From the NCBI RefSeq assembly GCF_014905175.1, contig NC_057788.1, forward strand, positions 3,410,001 to 3,474,000: 64,000 nt of DNA. The letters run 5' to 3'. This stretch comes from Aphidius gifuensis. Taxonomy: Eukaryota > Arthropoda > Insecta > Hymenoptera > Braconidae. Shown piece by piece: positions 1-12,975 of the stretch. Made by a program: the position numbers and the translations under genes. Numbering within the stretch: the first letter of the stretch is position 1; every line of letters starts with the position of its first letter. The notes under the pieces are model-generated. The model ran no database searches, was not told the origin of the DNA, and worked only from the letters and a program-made list of their open reading frames with translations.

Positions 1-2697
1 TCCTTCACGTTGTAATAATATACCATATAATATTGCTTTATTATAAATACCATTTGTACAACGTAGCTCATTTATAATATTATATATTTTATCATTTTTA
101 AATTTTTTATAATCAATTGTTGTGTCTTCATTGTATGACAATGAACGTGGTACATCTGTTAAACTTTGATAGCCAATATAATCATGTTTTAATTGTTTAA
201 ATTGTGTTAATTCAATATCAGTTTCAATATGACTAACAAAATCTAAATGTTCAATACATGATGATGATATTAAATTTTGTAAACGACCAATTCTAACTTT
301 AGTACCATCACAATAACCTTTTTTTAACATTGCAAATAAATCAAGCATTTCTTTAAATTGTGGATCTCTCATGTGTTCTTCACGTATTAATAAACATACT
401 GTTGGACGTCCAGATAAACGCCAATATTTACCAACAAATTTTAATTCAGTTTTAATATCATCAATTAATAATGCCATATCACGATATAAATAAAATTGTG
501 ATACTTCAAATATTAATGGATAACATAATACTGTCATACCACATACACGATATACTTTACTTGTACCAAGTGAACCAATTGGACGTGCTGGTCTACCTTG
601 AAGCTTCAATTTTTTATTAATACCTAATTTTTGATAAACATCAATAAGTTGTAGTGATGATAATATTTGTACTGGTTCAACTTCATGTGGTGTTTGAGTT
701 TGTATACCATATGTTGCCATCATTGCTTGAAGTCTCATTGATTCAGCAATTAAAACAATTTGAACAACCAAATCTGAATGTGTACCCTGTTTAAAATAAT
801 TTATTTAATTATAATATTTTTTTTTTATATTTGTTATTTATATTTTAATGAAAAATCAAGTACATGCAACAGTTTTTTTTTTCAAGCATTATTAATATTA
901 AAATGTACACAAAATTATTTTAAAAAAACAGTCAATCAATTTGATAATAATAATTTACTTACAATGGTGGGTTTAGCCTGTATGAAAAAATATAATTTAT
1001 ATAAAAAAATTTAAATGAATGATGAATGAATGAATCGCAATGATGATGTATATATTAAACTCACTTGAAAAGCTGAATATCTTCCAGTACGTCTTGGTCG
1101 ATTGTAAGATGGTAAATATCTTCTAATTGGATCAAGTTCATTGATATGTAAAAGTCCAGCAGTTAATAGCTGTGCAATAATAAACATAGCTTGATTCCAT
1201 AAATAAAGTGGTGATGATTCAGTGTCACTAATTGTTGATGTTTTATTTGCACTACCAATATTACTTGCTGCACGATAAGTTGAACCAGGTTCTTGTCTTT
1301 CAGCATCAATATGATTTTCTGGTACATAATAATACATTGGTATTATTGGATCACCAAATTTATCTTTATGTATTCTTATTTTTAATAAATTTTGATATTC
1401 TTCAACTTGTTCTGGTATTGATTTAAATACACCATCAATAATCATAAATATATAAAATAGGGGCCATTCACATTCAATTTTATCAAAATCTTTAATTTCA
1501 CCAGTTTTATAAAATCTTCTTGTTTTATCTTCAATAACTGTTTTATATCCATCTCTACCAAATCTTTTATATCCATAATGTCCTTTTAATTTATTAATAA
1601 TATTTGTTTTAGTATCATTATAAAGTGGCTCTTCATGTGTTGCAAATGCTGGAAATGATATTGTTGTTAATAAACCAGAATCAACACTTTTTGAACTTGA
1701 TTCACGTGGTAACATTGTTTCAAATATACTACGATTACGATTATGTGCATCAATATCAACATATATTACAGACCATGATGCACCTTTATCACCAAATAAA
1801 TTACAACCATTTATTGCTTCAAGTGCACTTTTAGCCATGCCAATTGAACTTGCATGTATTTCTGGTGTACCATCATTATAACGACTACCTCTTTCCCACA
1901 TACCATAATCTGGTGTTCTATATGCACGTTCAACATAATATACTAAATTTTGTACAAATGCAACTTCATCTTGTGTATATATTATTTGTAAACCAGATGA
2001 TATCATTTGTACTAGAAATAATAAATATAATGATACAACATCAATTTGTAAATGAAAAAAATCATCATCTTTGTATATTTCATCACCAGTATCAAGATTA
2101 AATTTACAATGTAATGCATAACGATTACATTGATTTAATTTAAATAATTCAATTCTATCTGATTGTTTTATCCAACATTCCAAAATTCCACGCATACATT
2201 TAACTGCTGATTGTCCAAGTTCATATGATTTACCACGATCATCATCAATTCTACGATATGCTTGATATAAACTCCATATTGATGCTGCACAATATATACT
2301 ATCTTTAACACTGCCAACTATTTTATCACTTGTTACTTCAGGAAATAAACCAGTTATACAGCTTTGATGATTTAACAATTGTCTTTTAACTGTAAATTAA
2401 TTATTATTTTATTATTATTTATTGTTTAATAACAAGTATTAAAATATTATTACTTACCAATTCCATAATATATATCCAATTGTCTTATTGTATCTTCGTA
2501 ATTTGATATTTTTAAAAACATGTCAATATCAAGGTCATAAACACTTCCCTGTCTAGCACTATTTTCTGCCATTGAAAATCTATTTAAATTGAATAATTAT
2601 TTAATATTAATTAATTCATCAAGTTAACGATTTTATATTTTATTTTATTTATTTACCTTTTTGATGATTCAGATGGTGATCTTACTTTAGAAGTCAT
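1..2697 (-). CDS. Phkb: Phosphorylase b kinase regulatory subunit beta (5' part; 3' end beyond window)
   Basis: This is the beta regulatory subunit of the cytosolic phosphorylase kinase complex, which activates glycogen phosphorylase. Four exons join in frame: 2657-2697, 2458-2579, 1065-2389 and 1-786, giving 758 codons before the left edge. Recognisable blocks are ITGLFPE, the YRRIDDD stretch, KCMRGIL, QMISSGLQIIY, MWERGSRYNDG and DAHNRNR of the glucoamylase-like (alpha/alpha) domain, then GRPARPIGSLGTSK-like and LIDDIK blocks in the last exon. These match my memory of PHKB better than PHKA, including the N-terminal RQGSVYD motif. The start ATG at 2697 is the first in frame; a second ATG at 2572 in exon 2 is an alternative. 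Vertebrate PHKB is about 1090 residues, so roughly 330 should lie to the left. The gene is divergent from dock. Family call is firm; exon ends are by eye. Confidence 0.92.
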
Positions 2698-4156
2698 GAT
2701 TTTTAAGATGTTTCTCCTTCAAAAGTTTTAAAGAACAAATTAATTAATATTTCATTAATATTTTTTTTAATAATAATAAAAATAAAATTCTTACAATAAC
2801 AAACCTTTATTAAATAATATAAATAATATATATAATTAATCACATAATAATTATAAAATTAAATTTTATTTTTCTCCATAAATAAAAATTAAAAAAAAAG
2901 AACGTAAAAAGAAATTGAGAAAAAAAAAATAAATAAATAAAAAGCAGCTGATTGTCGATAAATTATCAATCGCGTAATAATGGATTTTTTAAAAATAAAT
3001 CATCATTATGCCGTATTTTCAACAATACCACCCCTTTAAATATAAATTATGACTCATCTGTCATAAAAAACTTCAAAACAAAACAGAAAAAAAAGTCAAC
3101 AACAAAATTAATTACCAATTTATTATTAAAAATATAAAATATATAATAATAATTAAATAAACAACAATAAAAAATTATAATTTATTTATTTATTATCTCT
3201 TTTTTAGTGTGTGTTTATTTATTGAGTTTGCGCAATAAGCAGCTGACATTTTTTAATATAGAAAGAGATAAATAAACATATCTATTTTATCAAAAAGAGA
3301 GATAGTACATTGTATATTATTCATAAAAAAAAAAATTAAATTAGATATAGTGGCGTCATAATTTTCATGTTAATAATAAATAAAAATAATTATGGTGTTG
3401 GTGGAAAATTTTATACACGTATATGATATTTAAAAAAAAAAAAACTGTGTCCATGTATGTGTGTGTGTGATTCACTTGGGTTGATTTTTCCAACAAGGGT
3501 GGGTCTTTAAATTTTGTACATCTTGGGGAGGGGTCCAACACATCACCCCAATAATAAACTATCATTTTTCATTTTTATACTCAAATAATAAAATAAATAT
3601 ATATATTTTTTACAATTATTAATATAAATTATATACAAATATTTATAAAAAAGTTAGTGGTGATAACAAAAAAAAAAAAAAAAAAGAAAATATTTTATAA
3701 ACGTGTTTGACAAAATTGCAACACCAAAATAAATTAAATACAAAAAAATATGAAATACTAATTTTTTATATATACATTTTAAAGTGAAACAATATCTTTT
3801 ATTATTTTTTTTTTCTTATATTATAAAAGTTCCAAGAGGATGATTTTTTTATGCCTTTTTAGTTAAATTTTAATGACAAATTGGAGTGATTAATTATTTA
3901 TCAATTTATTGGATTAATTTTGAAGGTATGTTATTATTATTTTTATTATTTTTTAATATTCCCCCCCTTGTAATTTATCACCCTGCATAATATATATATA
4001 CATATATATACATAGGTGTGTATTACAACAACGAGTTGAAACCCCCCATAAAATTTCTCGAGTTCGTTTGATGGCTGCTGCTGCTGTTGTCTCAAGGGGT
4101 GGGAGAAAACAAGCCTTGTCCACATAATATTCAGAAGCTTTTTTATATGCAGGAAT
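2698..4156. promoter_or_regulatory. Divergent intergenic region between PHKB and dock
   Basis: This AT-rich stretch separates the minus-strand PHKB start from the upstream first exon of dock. It should hold the promoters of both. Around 4030-4156 the base composition rises in GC, with a GCTGCTGCT run, and there is a short upstream reading frame starting at 4071 (18 codons, ending TAA) before the dock ATG at 4157. No clear TATA box was identified. Confidence 0.4.
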
Positions 4157-4175
4157 ATGTCGAGCTTAAAAATTG
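4157..4175 (+). CDS. dock: dock alternative first coding exon A
   Basis: ATG followed by five codons and one base (MSSLKI plus G), ending directly at a strong donor GTAAGT at 4176. Joining its last G to the exon at 5407 gives MSSLKIGKTNQDDVCYVV in frame. It has the same length (19 nt) and same phase as exon B at 5244, so it is most simply a second first exon driven by its own promoter. Inferred from splice signal and phase; no transcript seen. Confidence 0.6.
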
Positions 4176-5243
4176 GTAAGTTGTTAATTTTTTTAAAAAT
4201 ATTTTTAAATTAATAACAACACACTAAATAGTGTGTTTTAAATTTTTTATATATTACTACTTGTTTGTGAATTTTTTTTTTAAATTTTCTTTTCAACTGG
4301 ATATAAATATATCTATTATTATTTCTAATATTTTGACAAGTTGATTTATTTTTATTTTTGTCTATGTGTGATTTTGTAGATTTGTAGGAGAATTTTTATT
4401 TAGAATATTTATTTTTGTATGATTTTTTTTATGATGGTATAATTTGTCAGTCAGTAACAGCATTGAATTGTTATTAATTTATACAAATTAATTATTGATT
4501 TAATTTAAAAACTTTTAATAATAATTTGAGTATTGCATGAATTTTATTTGACAGCATGTTTGTTTGACTTTTATGTTGTATTGATAAAATATGTTAGACA
4601 ATACAAGCAACTATTAAATTAATAAAAAATAAAAACAAACAATAATTAATTTAGTATTCATGTTATTATTAAAACTGTCATAAGAAAAAAATAAAAAAAA
4701 AAATATAAATAACACACTAACAAAAATAAAATAACAACATTTTAAATTGTCATCTTGGATTAAAATTATGCCTCAAGTTCAAGGCTTATATTTTTATTGT
4801 ATAGATTATTATTTATTTATTTTTTAAATGTTTTTTTCTTCAAGTTACGATTATTCAATTGATTGAAAAGTATGGAATCATCAACAAGACATCACAAAGC
4901 AAGACATCAATAAATCCAAATAAATAAAAAATATAAAAGTCAACAATAGTGTTATGTAATTATTGTGAAAATAAAAAAAAAGACATTGAGTGATTTAATT
5001 GAATTAAAAAAAAAAAAAAACAAAAAACAAACAACACAGTCATATAAATTTTGAATAAACAAAAAATTATAATAACCAAATATATATCTAATAATGGATT
5101 TAATTTAAATAAAAATAAAAACACTTGTGCAAATGACACATACAATATTAATAATAATAACAACACATGAGTTTAACTTGATAATACCAAGTTGCACAAA
5201 AAACACCAGTATTTGGAAGTAAATATATATTAAATATTTGCAC

Positions 5244-6829
5244 ATGGCAGCCATGAAGCATGGTACGTTTTGTTGTATTTATTATTTTGATTTCAAAAAG
5301 TAGTTAAATATTTATTGAATGTGATAAAATTAGTGTTATATTATTTGATGAATTTTTAATGATTTATTTTGCTTAATAATTTATCATGTTTTTTTATAAT
5401 TTCTAGGCAAGACAAATCAAGACGACGTGTGTTACGTTGTCGCAAAATATGATTATGGTGCTCAAGGTGCCCAAGAATTAGATTTACGTAAAAATGAACG
5501 TTATTTATTATTGGATGATTCAAAACATTGGTGGCGTGTACAAAGTGCACGTGGACAAGCTGGTTATGTACCAAGTAATTATGTTAAAAAAGAAAAACCA
5601 TCATTATTTGATAGTATTAAAAAAAAAGTTAAAAAAGGATCTGGTTCAAAAACATTACCATCTGGTAATTCACCATCACGTGCTGTTGAATCACCAATAA
5701 TGACACGTAGATTACCAGCAGATCCAAGTGAAGCAATTGGTACTGCTGTTGTTAAATATAATTATCAAGCACAACAACCAGATGAATTAGCATTAGCTAA
5801 AGGTACACGTATACTTATATTGGAAAAATCAAATGATGGCTGGTGGCGTGGACAAAGTGGTACACAAGCTGGTTGGTTTCCATCAAATTATACACAAGAA
5901 GAGGGTGATAATGATGATACATTACATACATATGCTATGGCTGAAAATGTACTTGATATTGTTGTTGCATTATATTCATTTTCATCAAATAATGATCAAG
6001 AATTATCATTTGAAAAAGGTGATCGTTTAGAAATATTAGATAGACCACCAGCTGATCCAGAATGGTATAAAGCTAGAAATGGACAAGGACAAATTGGTCT
6101 TGTACCAAGAAATTATTTACAAGAATTGAGTGAATATTTAACACAACCATATCGTGAACGTGGTGGTGGTATTGTTGGTACTGGTACTGGTACTATTGGA
6201 GGTGGTGGTGGTCCTGGTAATGGTTCTGGTCCTGTTCCTGGTCCTGGTAATGGTAATGGTGGTGGTGGTACAATGACAACAAGTGAAATAAGTACATCTG
6301 GTGAACAACATTCACTTGAAAGAAGGCCTGATCCTGGTGAAAGACCACATCTTATTGGTAAACCATGGTACTATGGAAGTATTACACGCTCACAATGTGA
6401 TAATGTTCTTAATCAACATGGCCATGATGGTGATTTTCTCATCAGAGACAGTGAGACTAATGTAAGCTTTTTATTTTACTTTTTTAATTAAAAAAATCAA
6501 TAGTTAATTGAATTATTCAAAATTAGACATGACATACTTTTGTTGATTTTTCAACAATTATTAATGAAAACTGATTACTAATTGATATAATAAAATTTAA
6601 TTAACAGATGGGTGATTATTCAGTATCACTAAAAGCACCTGGACGTAATAAGCATTTTAGGGTACATGTTGAAGGAGCTCTCTATTGTATTGGTCAACGT
6701 AAATTTCATACACTAGATCAACTTGTCGATCATTATCAACGTGCACCAATATACACAAATAAACAAGGTGAAAAATTATACCTAGTACGTCCTTTGCCAA
6801 AAGTTAATACCGGTAGTAACGGTTGCTAA
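5244..6829 (+). CDS. dock: Dock/Nck SH3-SH3-SH3-SH2 adaptor protein
   Basis: This is a cytoplasmic adaptor that links phosphotyrosine on guidance and insulin-type receptors to actin regulators (Nck family, Drosophila dreadlocks). Exons 5244-5262, 5407-6461 and 6608-6829 join to 431 residues ending at TAA 6827. SH3-1 spans about residues 15-68, SH3-2 117-170, SH3-3 190-246 and the C-terminal SH2 326-415. SH3 hallmarks ALYDY-like, DDSKHWWR, GWWRG and VPSNY are visible. The SH2 carries WYYG and FLIRDSE, which holds the phosphotyrosine-binding Arg. The linker after SH3-1 (SLFDSIKKKVKKGSGSKTLP) matches Drosophila Dock closely. A low-complexity Gly/Thr/Pro linker lies between SH3-3 and SH2. The start is ATG 5244; exon A at 4157 offers another N-terminus. 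Confidence 0.97.
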
Positions 6830-8244
6830 GGCAAATAATATTTATAATTAATTATTATTGATAATAATATAAATTCTTTATTTTTTTTTCTTTTTTTTTG
6901 AGATAAAATAACGATGAAACCTCGGGAAGCCTAGTTATATTAATATCAATCTCATGTTTATATACATAATATTAATTAATAAAATTGGAGGAGCATGCAA
7001 ATAATATTTATAAAAAAAAAAATAATAATAATAATAATAAAAATAAACAAACTAGTAGTTGTTTTTTTAAACTTTTTTCATTTTTTAAAATTTTTCTACA
7101 AGCTAATTAATATATATTATTTATATTACTCTATAAGTAATATCGCAATGATATGCGTTGGAGCTTCCAACAAAATTTTTTTAGGAAAAAAAATAATATT
7201 AATAATAATAATAATATAAATAAATGAATAAATAAACAAAGGAATTAGAAAAATGATGAAAAAAGTGGAAAAAATTGAAAATAAAAAAAAAATGTACATG
7301 AAAAAAGAGTCGAGTGATGAATACGTCAATAAATTGTCACGATTATTTATGCTTCTCATTTTTATATCAATGTAATTTTAATGCAGTGGCACGACTGATC
7401 ATTATTATATAAAAAAAAGGAAAATACACTCACGTAATTTAGCCTGCAAGTGTTATAAACGACTAATCAATTTTATAAACAAAAAAAAAAAAAACAACAG
7501 ATGTACGTAACTATAGATAAAATTAATAGTTAAAAATAAATATTCAAAAAGTAAATAAACCAGGCACAAAAAAAAAAAAATAGAAAAGTTAATTAGAAAA
7601 TATTTATTTTGTGATTTTGTTTTGATAAAAAAAAAATTATTTTGTAATTTTTATTAAAGTGTCAGCAAACTTGCTGCACTTTTTGATGTTTTTTTTTTTT
7701 AAATTTCAATTATATTTAAAGAATATAATATAATATATGTTTTTTTCTTTTTAATTTAAATAATTTTTTAGCATCAAATAAAAGAATATGCCACAAAAAA
7801 AAGAAACAAAACCTGTGTAATAAAAAAAAAAAAAAAAAAGAAGAAAAAATACTCGAAAGATCTAGTAACAAATATTAATATTAATCTTTTGTGTATATTT
7901 AGTCATCATAAATAAGTCATACTTTAGTTACTCAAATAAAGAAAAGAAAAAAGAAAAAAAATTGAAAAATAAAAAGTAGAAATAGAGAGGATGCTTTTTT
8001 TTTTTTTGTTTTTGTTTTTTTTGGATTGATTAAAAATAATGGCACTTATTGCCAGAAAATATAACATTTTTATTAATGATTTTACTTTTAGCATTTTAAT
8101 TTTTTTTTTTGATCATAATTTCCCATGTTTGTTTTTTCTTAAATTTAACAAATTGCAACAATGCATTATATAATAATTTTTCATTTGTTTACAAGGCTCA
8201 GCGTGTATTATTTATTTTCTAAAATATAAATTTTATTATTTTGA
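6830..8244. other. Intergenic, convergent dock / AGFG 3' ends
   Basis: Dock (plus) and the AGFG gene (minus) end facing each other here. The stretch is AT-rich with many poly-A and poly-T tracts and several AATAAA-like motifs that could serve as polyadenylation signals. Nothing coding was recognised; short open frames here consist of low-complexity residues. Confidence 0.6.
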
Positions 8245-11200
8245 TCATAAAAATGGATTATTTGAACTTCTTGCTGGATTACCAACACCTGTACCGACCT
8301 AAAAAACAAAAAAATCATTATTCTATACAATTATTTATCTTTATAAAATAATAATAATTTTTTTCTCCAACTATTGTAGTTATTTATATTTTTTTTTTTA
8401 TCATTTTATTAAATGTGTGCTTTGATGTGATAATAAAACATACCATAAAGGGGTTTGCTTGATAAGACGAAACATTCGGATGCCATATTTTTCCGGGGAG
8501 TGAAGTCATCATTTGACTAGATGGAAGTACATCCGTAGTATTTTGTGTTCCAAAGCCTATCCATTGATGAGATTCTAAAAAAATAATATAATTATTGAAA
8601 AAAATTTCTACTAAAAATTAAAAAAATATATACAATTCTTTAAATAAAAATTAAATAACAACACATAAATTGTTTAATAATTGCATGTTTTAAAAAAAGA
8701 AAAAAAAATAATAATTAATCATTAAAAAATAATTACCATTGTTATCTGAAAATTGCGTTTGTCTAAATGGATTTGCTGTATTACATATTCCATTGTCAAC
8801 TTGTTGCATATTATTATTATTATTATTGTTCATGGTATGCAATGATGTACCCCATAAATCATTATTATTACCAACAAATGGATTTGAAAGAACATTTGAT
8901 GTTTGTTCATTTGTCGTCCAGATATTATTTAATTCTGTAAATAAATAATTGTAATAATTAATAACAAGATAAAAAATAATTATATATTGTTTTTTTTTCT
9001 CTTAAATTAATATAATTACGATTGGAATTGTTGTTGATCCAGGCAGATGATAATGATGATGATGATGACGATGATGATGGTAATGGTAATGGTCGTGTAG
9101 CTATTGATACATCATCTTTAAATTGATTTTTTTTCATCATTGAATCCAAATCTTTCAAGGCAGCATATCGATCCTCTGACGGTGGAACATTAATTCCATT
9201 TAAATTGGACATGTGGGTTTTCCCAATTTGATTAAATGACGATGACATTTCGTTATCTTAAATTTTTTTTTTTATCATAATTTAATAATACATAAATTTT
9301 TAATATTTTTATAATTAACATAGATAAATTAAATTTGAAATAATATACTCACTGTTTGAATTAAATACTGGATTATTATCAAAATTAGCAAATGAAGGTT
9401 GTTCTTCAATTTTTGATGCATATGACATTGTTTCAGGAATAAATGGATCAGGTACTTTACTAAAGTCAGCAACAAAATCTGTTGTAAATGCATCAACTAC
9501 ATTTTTTATATTATTATTATTAACAATATTATTATTATGATTATTATTATTATTCTTATTATTAATACGAGGAGGTGCTATTGATATTGGCATTACACCA
9601 ATTTGTGGTACTCTTGGTACACTTATCTGAATATTATTATTATTAATATTTTTTAAATTTTTATTGACTTGTATTTTTTGATTATTATTATCAATTGTAT
9701 TATCATTATTATTATTATTGTTGTTGTTGTTGTTGTTATTATTTTCTAATGATGGTTCAAGATAATAATTTTTTGTTTCATATTTTGCAATCATAAGATC
9801 TTTCATTTTTTGTTCATCTTTTTTATCAATATGTTGATTTTGTTGATTTGTATTCATCAAACCAAGCCATACTTTACGACAATAATCATTACCATGGTTT
9901 TTAATAAAATCAATTTCTTCTGGTGTAAATGTTGCCATTGATATTGATTTTACACGATGTGGTGGTGTTATACCACGTCTGTAACAATAAATTTGTATTT
10001 TAATATTATTATCATTATTATTATAACGTTAAATAACAAAAACAAACATGACATTCAGTTAAAATCTCAAAACAACAACAACGACAACGACACACGAGTT
10101 TAAAAATGTTTTATTTTTTATATCAAAAAGGGTAAGAAGGTTCATGGATAAATAACACAACACAAGAAATAAAAAATACTGATGCAATTGTTGCGAAATT
10201 TAAATGTCTATAAATAGAAACGACTCAATAACGCATTTAATTACAAAATAATATAAAAAAAAATATATATTTTTAGATTATTAATATTCAAAGTATAAAT
10301 AAAAATAATTTAAGAAAGTTTGTAAAAGTTGAAAAAATAGATAAATTAATAAAAAGATGAAAAATTAAAATAAAAAAAAAAAAAAAAGTAGTTTTTGATA
10401 GTTCAGGTGGTATGTGAGTAGACAAGTATGACGAATCTTTGGCACGAGTTTCTTATTTATGTCGACTAACTGGTTTATTTATTTTTACTTTTTTTTTTTT
10501 ATATATAAAATTTAAATAAAATTTAAATAATCATTAAATTGAGAATTATTGTAAAACAATTAAAATAACATTGAAAAAAAAAAAAAAATTTATGGAATTT
10601 TTTATTGATGAATATATAAGTAAATTATTGATTGTTTTGTTATTAAATTTTAAATAAACAAAAAAATTATAAAAATAATATTTCCGCAATCAGAAATAAC
10701 TGGGCAAATAACCTTCGACTTTGTTTGAGTATTGCAAAATACTCTCGACAATAAGGATGAGCTGTGAATTGAATAAAAAACTCTCAAGACTTATTATCAT
10801 TATCATTTTTGGTATCTGGTGACAACAAAGAATATCGTGTAAATAATTTTGCATAAAAAAAAACTTGCAATTTTAGAAAAACAATAGATAAATAGTATTT
10901 AAAAATTGACAAATAATTGTCGAAAGTATAATTACATAAATATTCAAGATGATTCTGTTGTAAAAGTCACAATGATTTGCAACTTTTTTTGTTACATTAA
11001 AAAATATTTCCTGTTATTATTTATTTATAATGTTTTTGTGTTGTTTTTTAATTTTTGTTTTTTAATATGCTGATGTGAAATGAAAGCTCGAGTCTGTGGT
11101 TTTATTTTTTATTTTGGAGTAATATTATTTTGCCTAGATTAAATGTATGATTAAATTTTTTTTTTTCGTTTAAATATTAAGTGAATGATCTACTTACAGC

Positions 11201-11364
11201 ATACCAGAACATGTTGTACAGACAAATGAGCCAATTGTTACATTGACATAAGTTGGTCCACGTTGTCGACAATCAAAGCACTCTTTATTTCCCGGTAATG
11301 AGACCAATTCGCGTAATATTTTAAGATGTTGTTTCTCATCCAGCTTTCTCTTTGACGACGCCAT
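8245..11364 (-). CDS. drongo: AGFG/drongo ArfGAP with NPF repeats
   Basis: This is an ArfGAP-domain protein of the AGFG (HRB, HIV Rev-binding) family, acting in clathrin-linked vesicle transport through EH-domain proteins. Exons on the minus strand are 11198-11364, 9353-9978, 9020-9256, 8737-8934, 8444-8574 and 8245-8298. They join to 470 residues. The zinc finger is CFDC..CTTC with Cys 29, 32, 49 and 52 (CX2CX16CX2C), followed by the arginine-finger Arg57 in GMLRGITPPHRVKSIS. The rest is Asn/Ser-rich with NPF motifs (SNPFVG, ANPFRQ, ANPFMV and a terminal NNPFL), the usual EH-binding sites. A run of Asn codons and a run of eight Ser codons reflect AAT/ATC repeats. The start ATG at 11364 gives MASSKRKLDEK, as expected for the family. 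Convergent with dock, divergent from ITM2. Confidence 0.96.
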
Positions 11365-12975
11365 TATTTTAACTATTTTTTTTTTTATTATTTTATTAAA
11401 TCCTTTTGTTTTAATGGTGCTTTTTTTAAAATCTTCTTTTTTTTTATTTATTTTTTGTTTGACTCAGATTTCTTTAGAATTTTTATTTTTTTATTTTTTG
11501 TCTCAACTCTTAGTCACCTTTCCTGTGTTCCAAATAAAAATAAAAATAAATATATAAATGATAATTTAATTTAATTAATAGTTATTTATATATAATATTA
11601 TTTATTTTGGGAATTTATATTTAAGCCACTAGTAATGTACTTGAAATTATTTTACTTTTTCAACGTAAACTTATGACACAACGGCTATCGCGAAACTGAT
11701 TTAATTTTTTTAATTATTTTTTGACCCAACACACAACACCCAGATGCTGACTCAACCAGGAGAACGGTTCAACGTCAATTCACATTTCCATTTCCCCAAT
11801 GTCCAACAAATTATATACACACAGACACATTCTTAAAAATAAATATATAATGATAATAATAAAATTGATGTAAAAAAATAACACGAGATTATTTTATGTG
11901 TTTATCAATTATCATTTGGGTTATTTTAAAATTAGTCATCAATTTTCCCCAAACGAGACATTTATTAAAACAAAAAAAAGTATCATTTAATTATTATTAA
12001 GTTTTGTAAAATTATATTTGCACAAAATAACAACCTTAACCTCTAGTTATTTTCCATGTGTTTTAAAAAATAATTATTATTCTACTTTTAAATAATTATT
12101 ATTATTATTATTTTTTTGATAAAAAAAGTTAATGAATTTTAATTATGATTCACTAGGGTTTATTAATTACTGGTTAATTTATATACAATTTGATAAGGCA
12201 TGATAAAATGAGTATTTAAAAAAAAATAAAAAACTTATAATAATAATGAATTAATAAAAAGAGAAAGAAGAAGATTAATTTTTTTTTTTTTTTTAATGAA
12301 TATTCAAGTTGTTGTTGTGGTATGATTGGATAAGATGGCGTTAAAGCGGTAAAATTCAAATCGAGACTAAAATTAGTCATGAAAAAAAAATATGATAATT
12401 AATTGTTCAATTTATTTTAAAAAATTGATATTAATAATGAAAAAAATTAATTGAAATTAATTTTTTTTTAATAATGTAAATTAAATAAATTAATAGATTT
12501 TTTTTAAGCATTATTATTAAATTAGTAATTAATTAAAATTATACTCAATTTATTGTTAGCAAATATTTATGATTTTAGAACTAATGAATTTGTATATTTT
12601 GTCATTAAGCATTTAAAAATTTAGCGCGTAAAATCACGTGAAAAAAAAAAAATTGTGGGTGGATTCAGGTGGATTTTGATGGTAGGATGGGTAAAGAAGA
12701 AGAGGTGAGAAGAAGATGATGATGATGAAAAGAGGGGTACAGACTACTACAGTTTGGACTGGTTTGGACAAGCGCAATTCAACACTGGATCAATCGAAAT
12801 TGCGAAATTGTGTTACTTTGTTTGTTAACTTTGATTACAGAAAAGGACTCGTCCACTTTGTGTGTTTGTTATTAAACAATAAATAAACAATAAAATTAAT
12901 AATTATATTATAATCTCAAATTGAATAATATATAATAAATAAATATATTATTTTTGTGATTATAAATATTCCAAA
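11365..12975. promoter_or_regulatory. Divergent region between AGFG and ITM2 genes
   Basis: Promoter and 5' untranslated sequence of both flanking genes are expected here. The part from about 12650 to 12850 is noticeably richer in G and C than its surroundings, contains a GATGATGATGAT run, and probably is the ITM2 5' leader. No further coding sequence was found. Confidence 0.4.

Noticed and set aside
3365..3565. 66-codon minus-strand open frame
   Set aside because: Low-complexity composition, no domain, located in the PHKB/dock promoter region.
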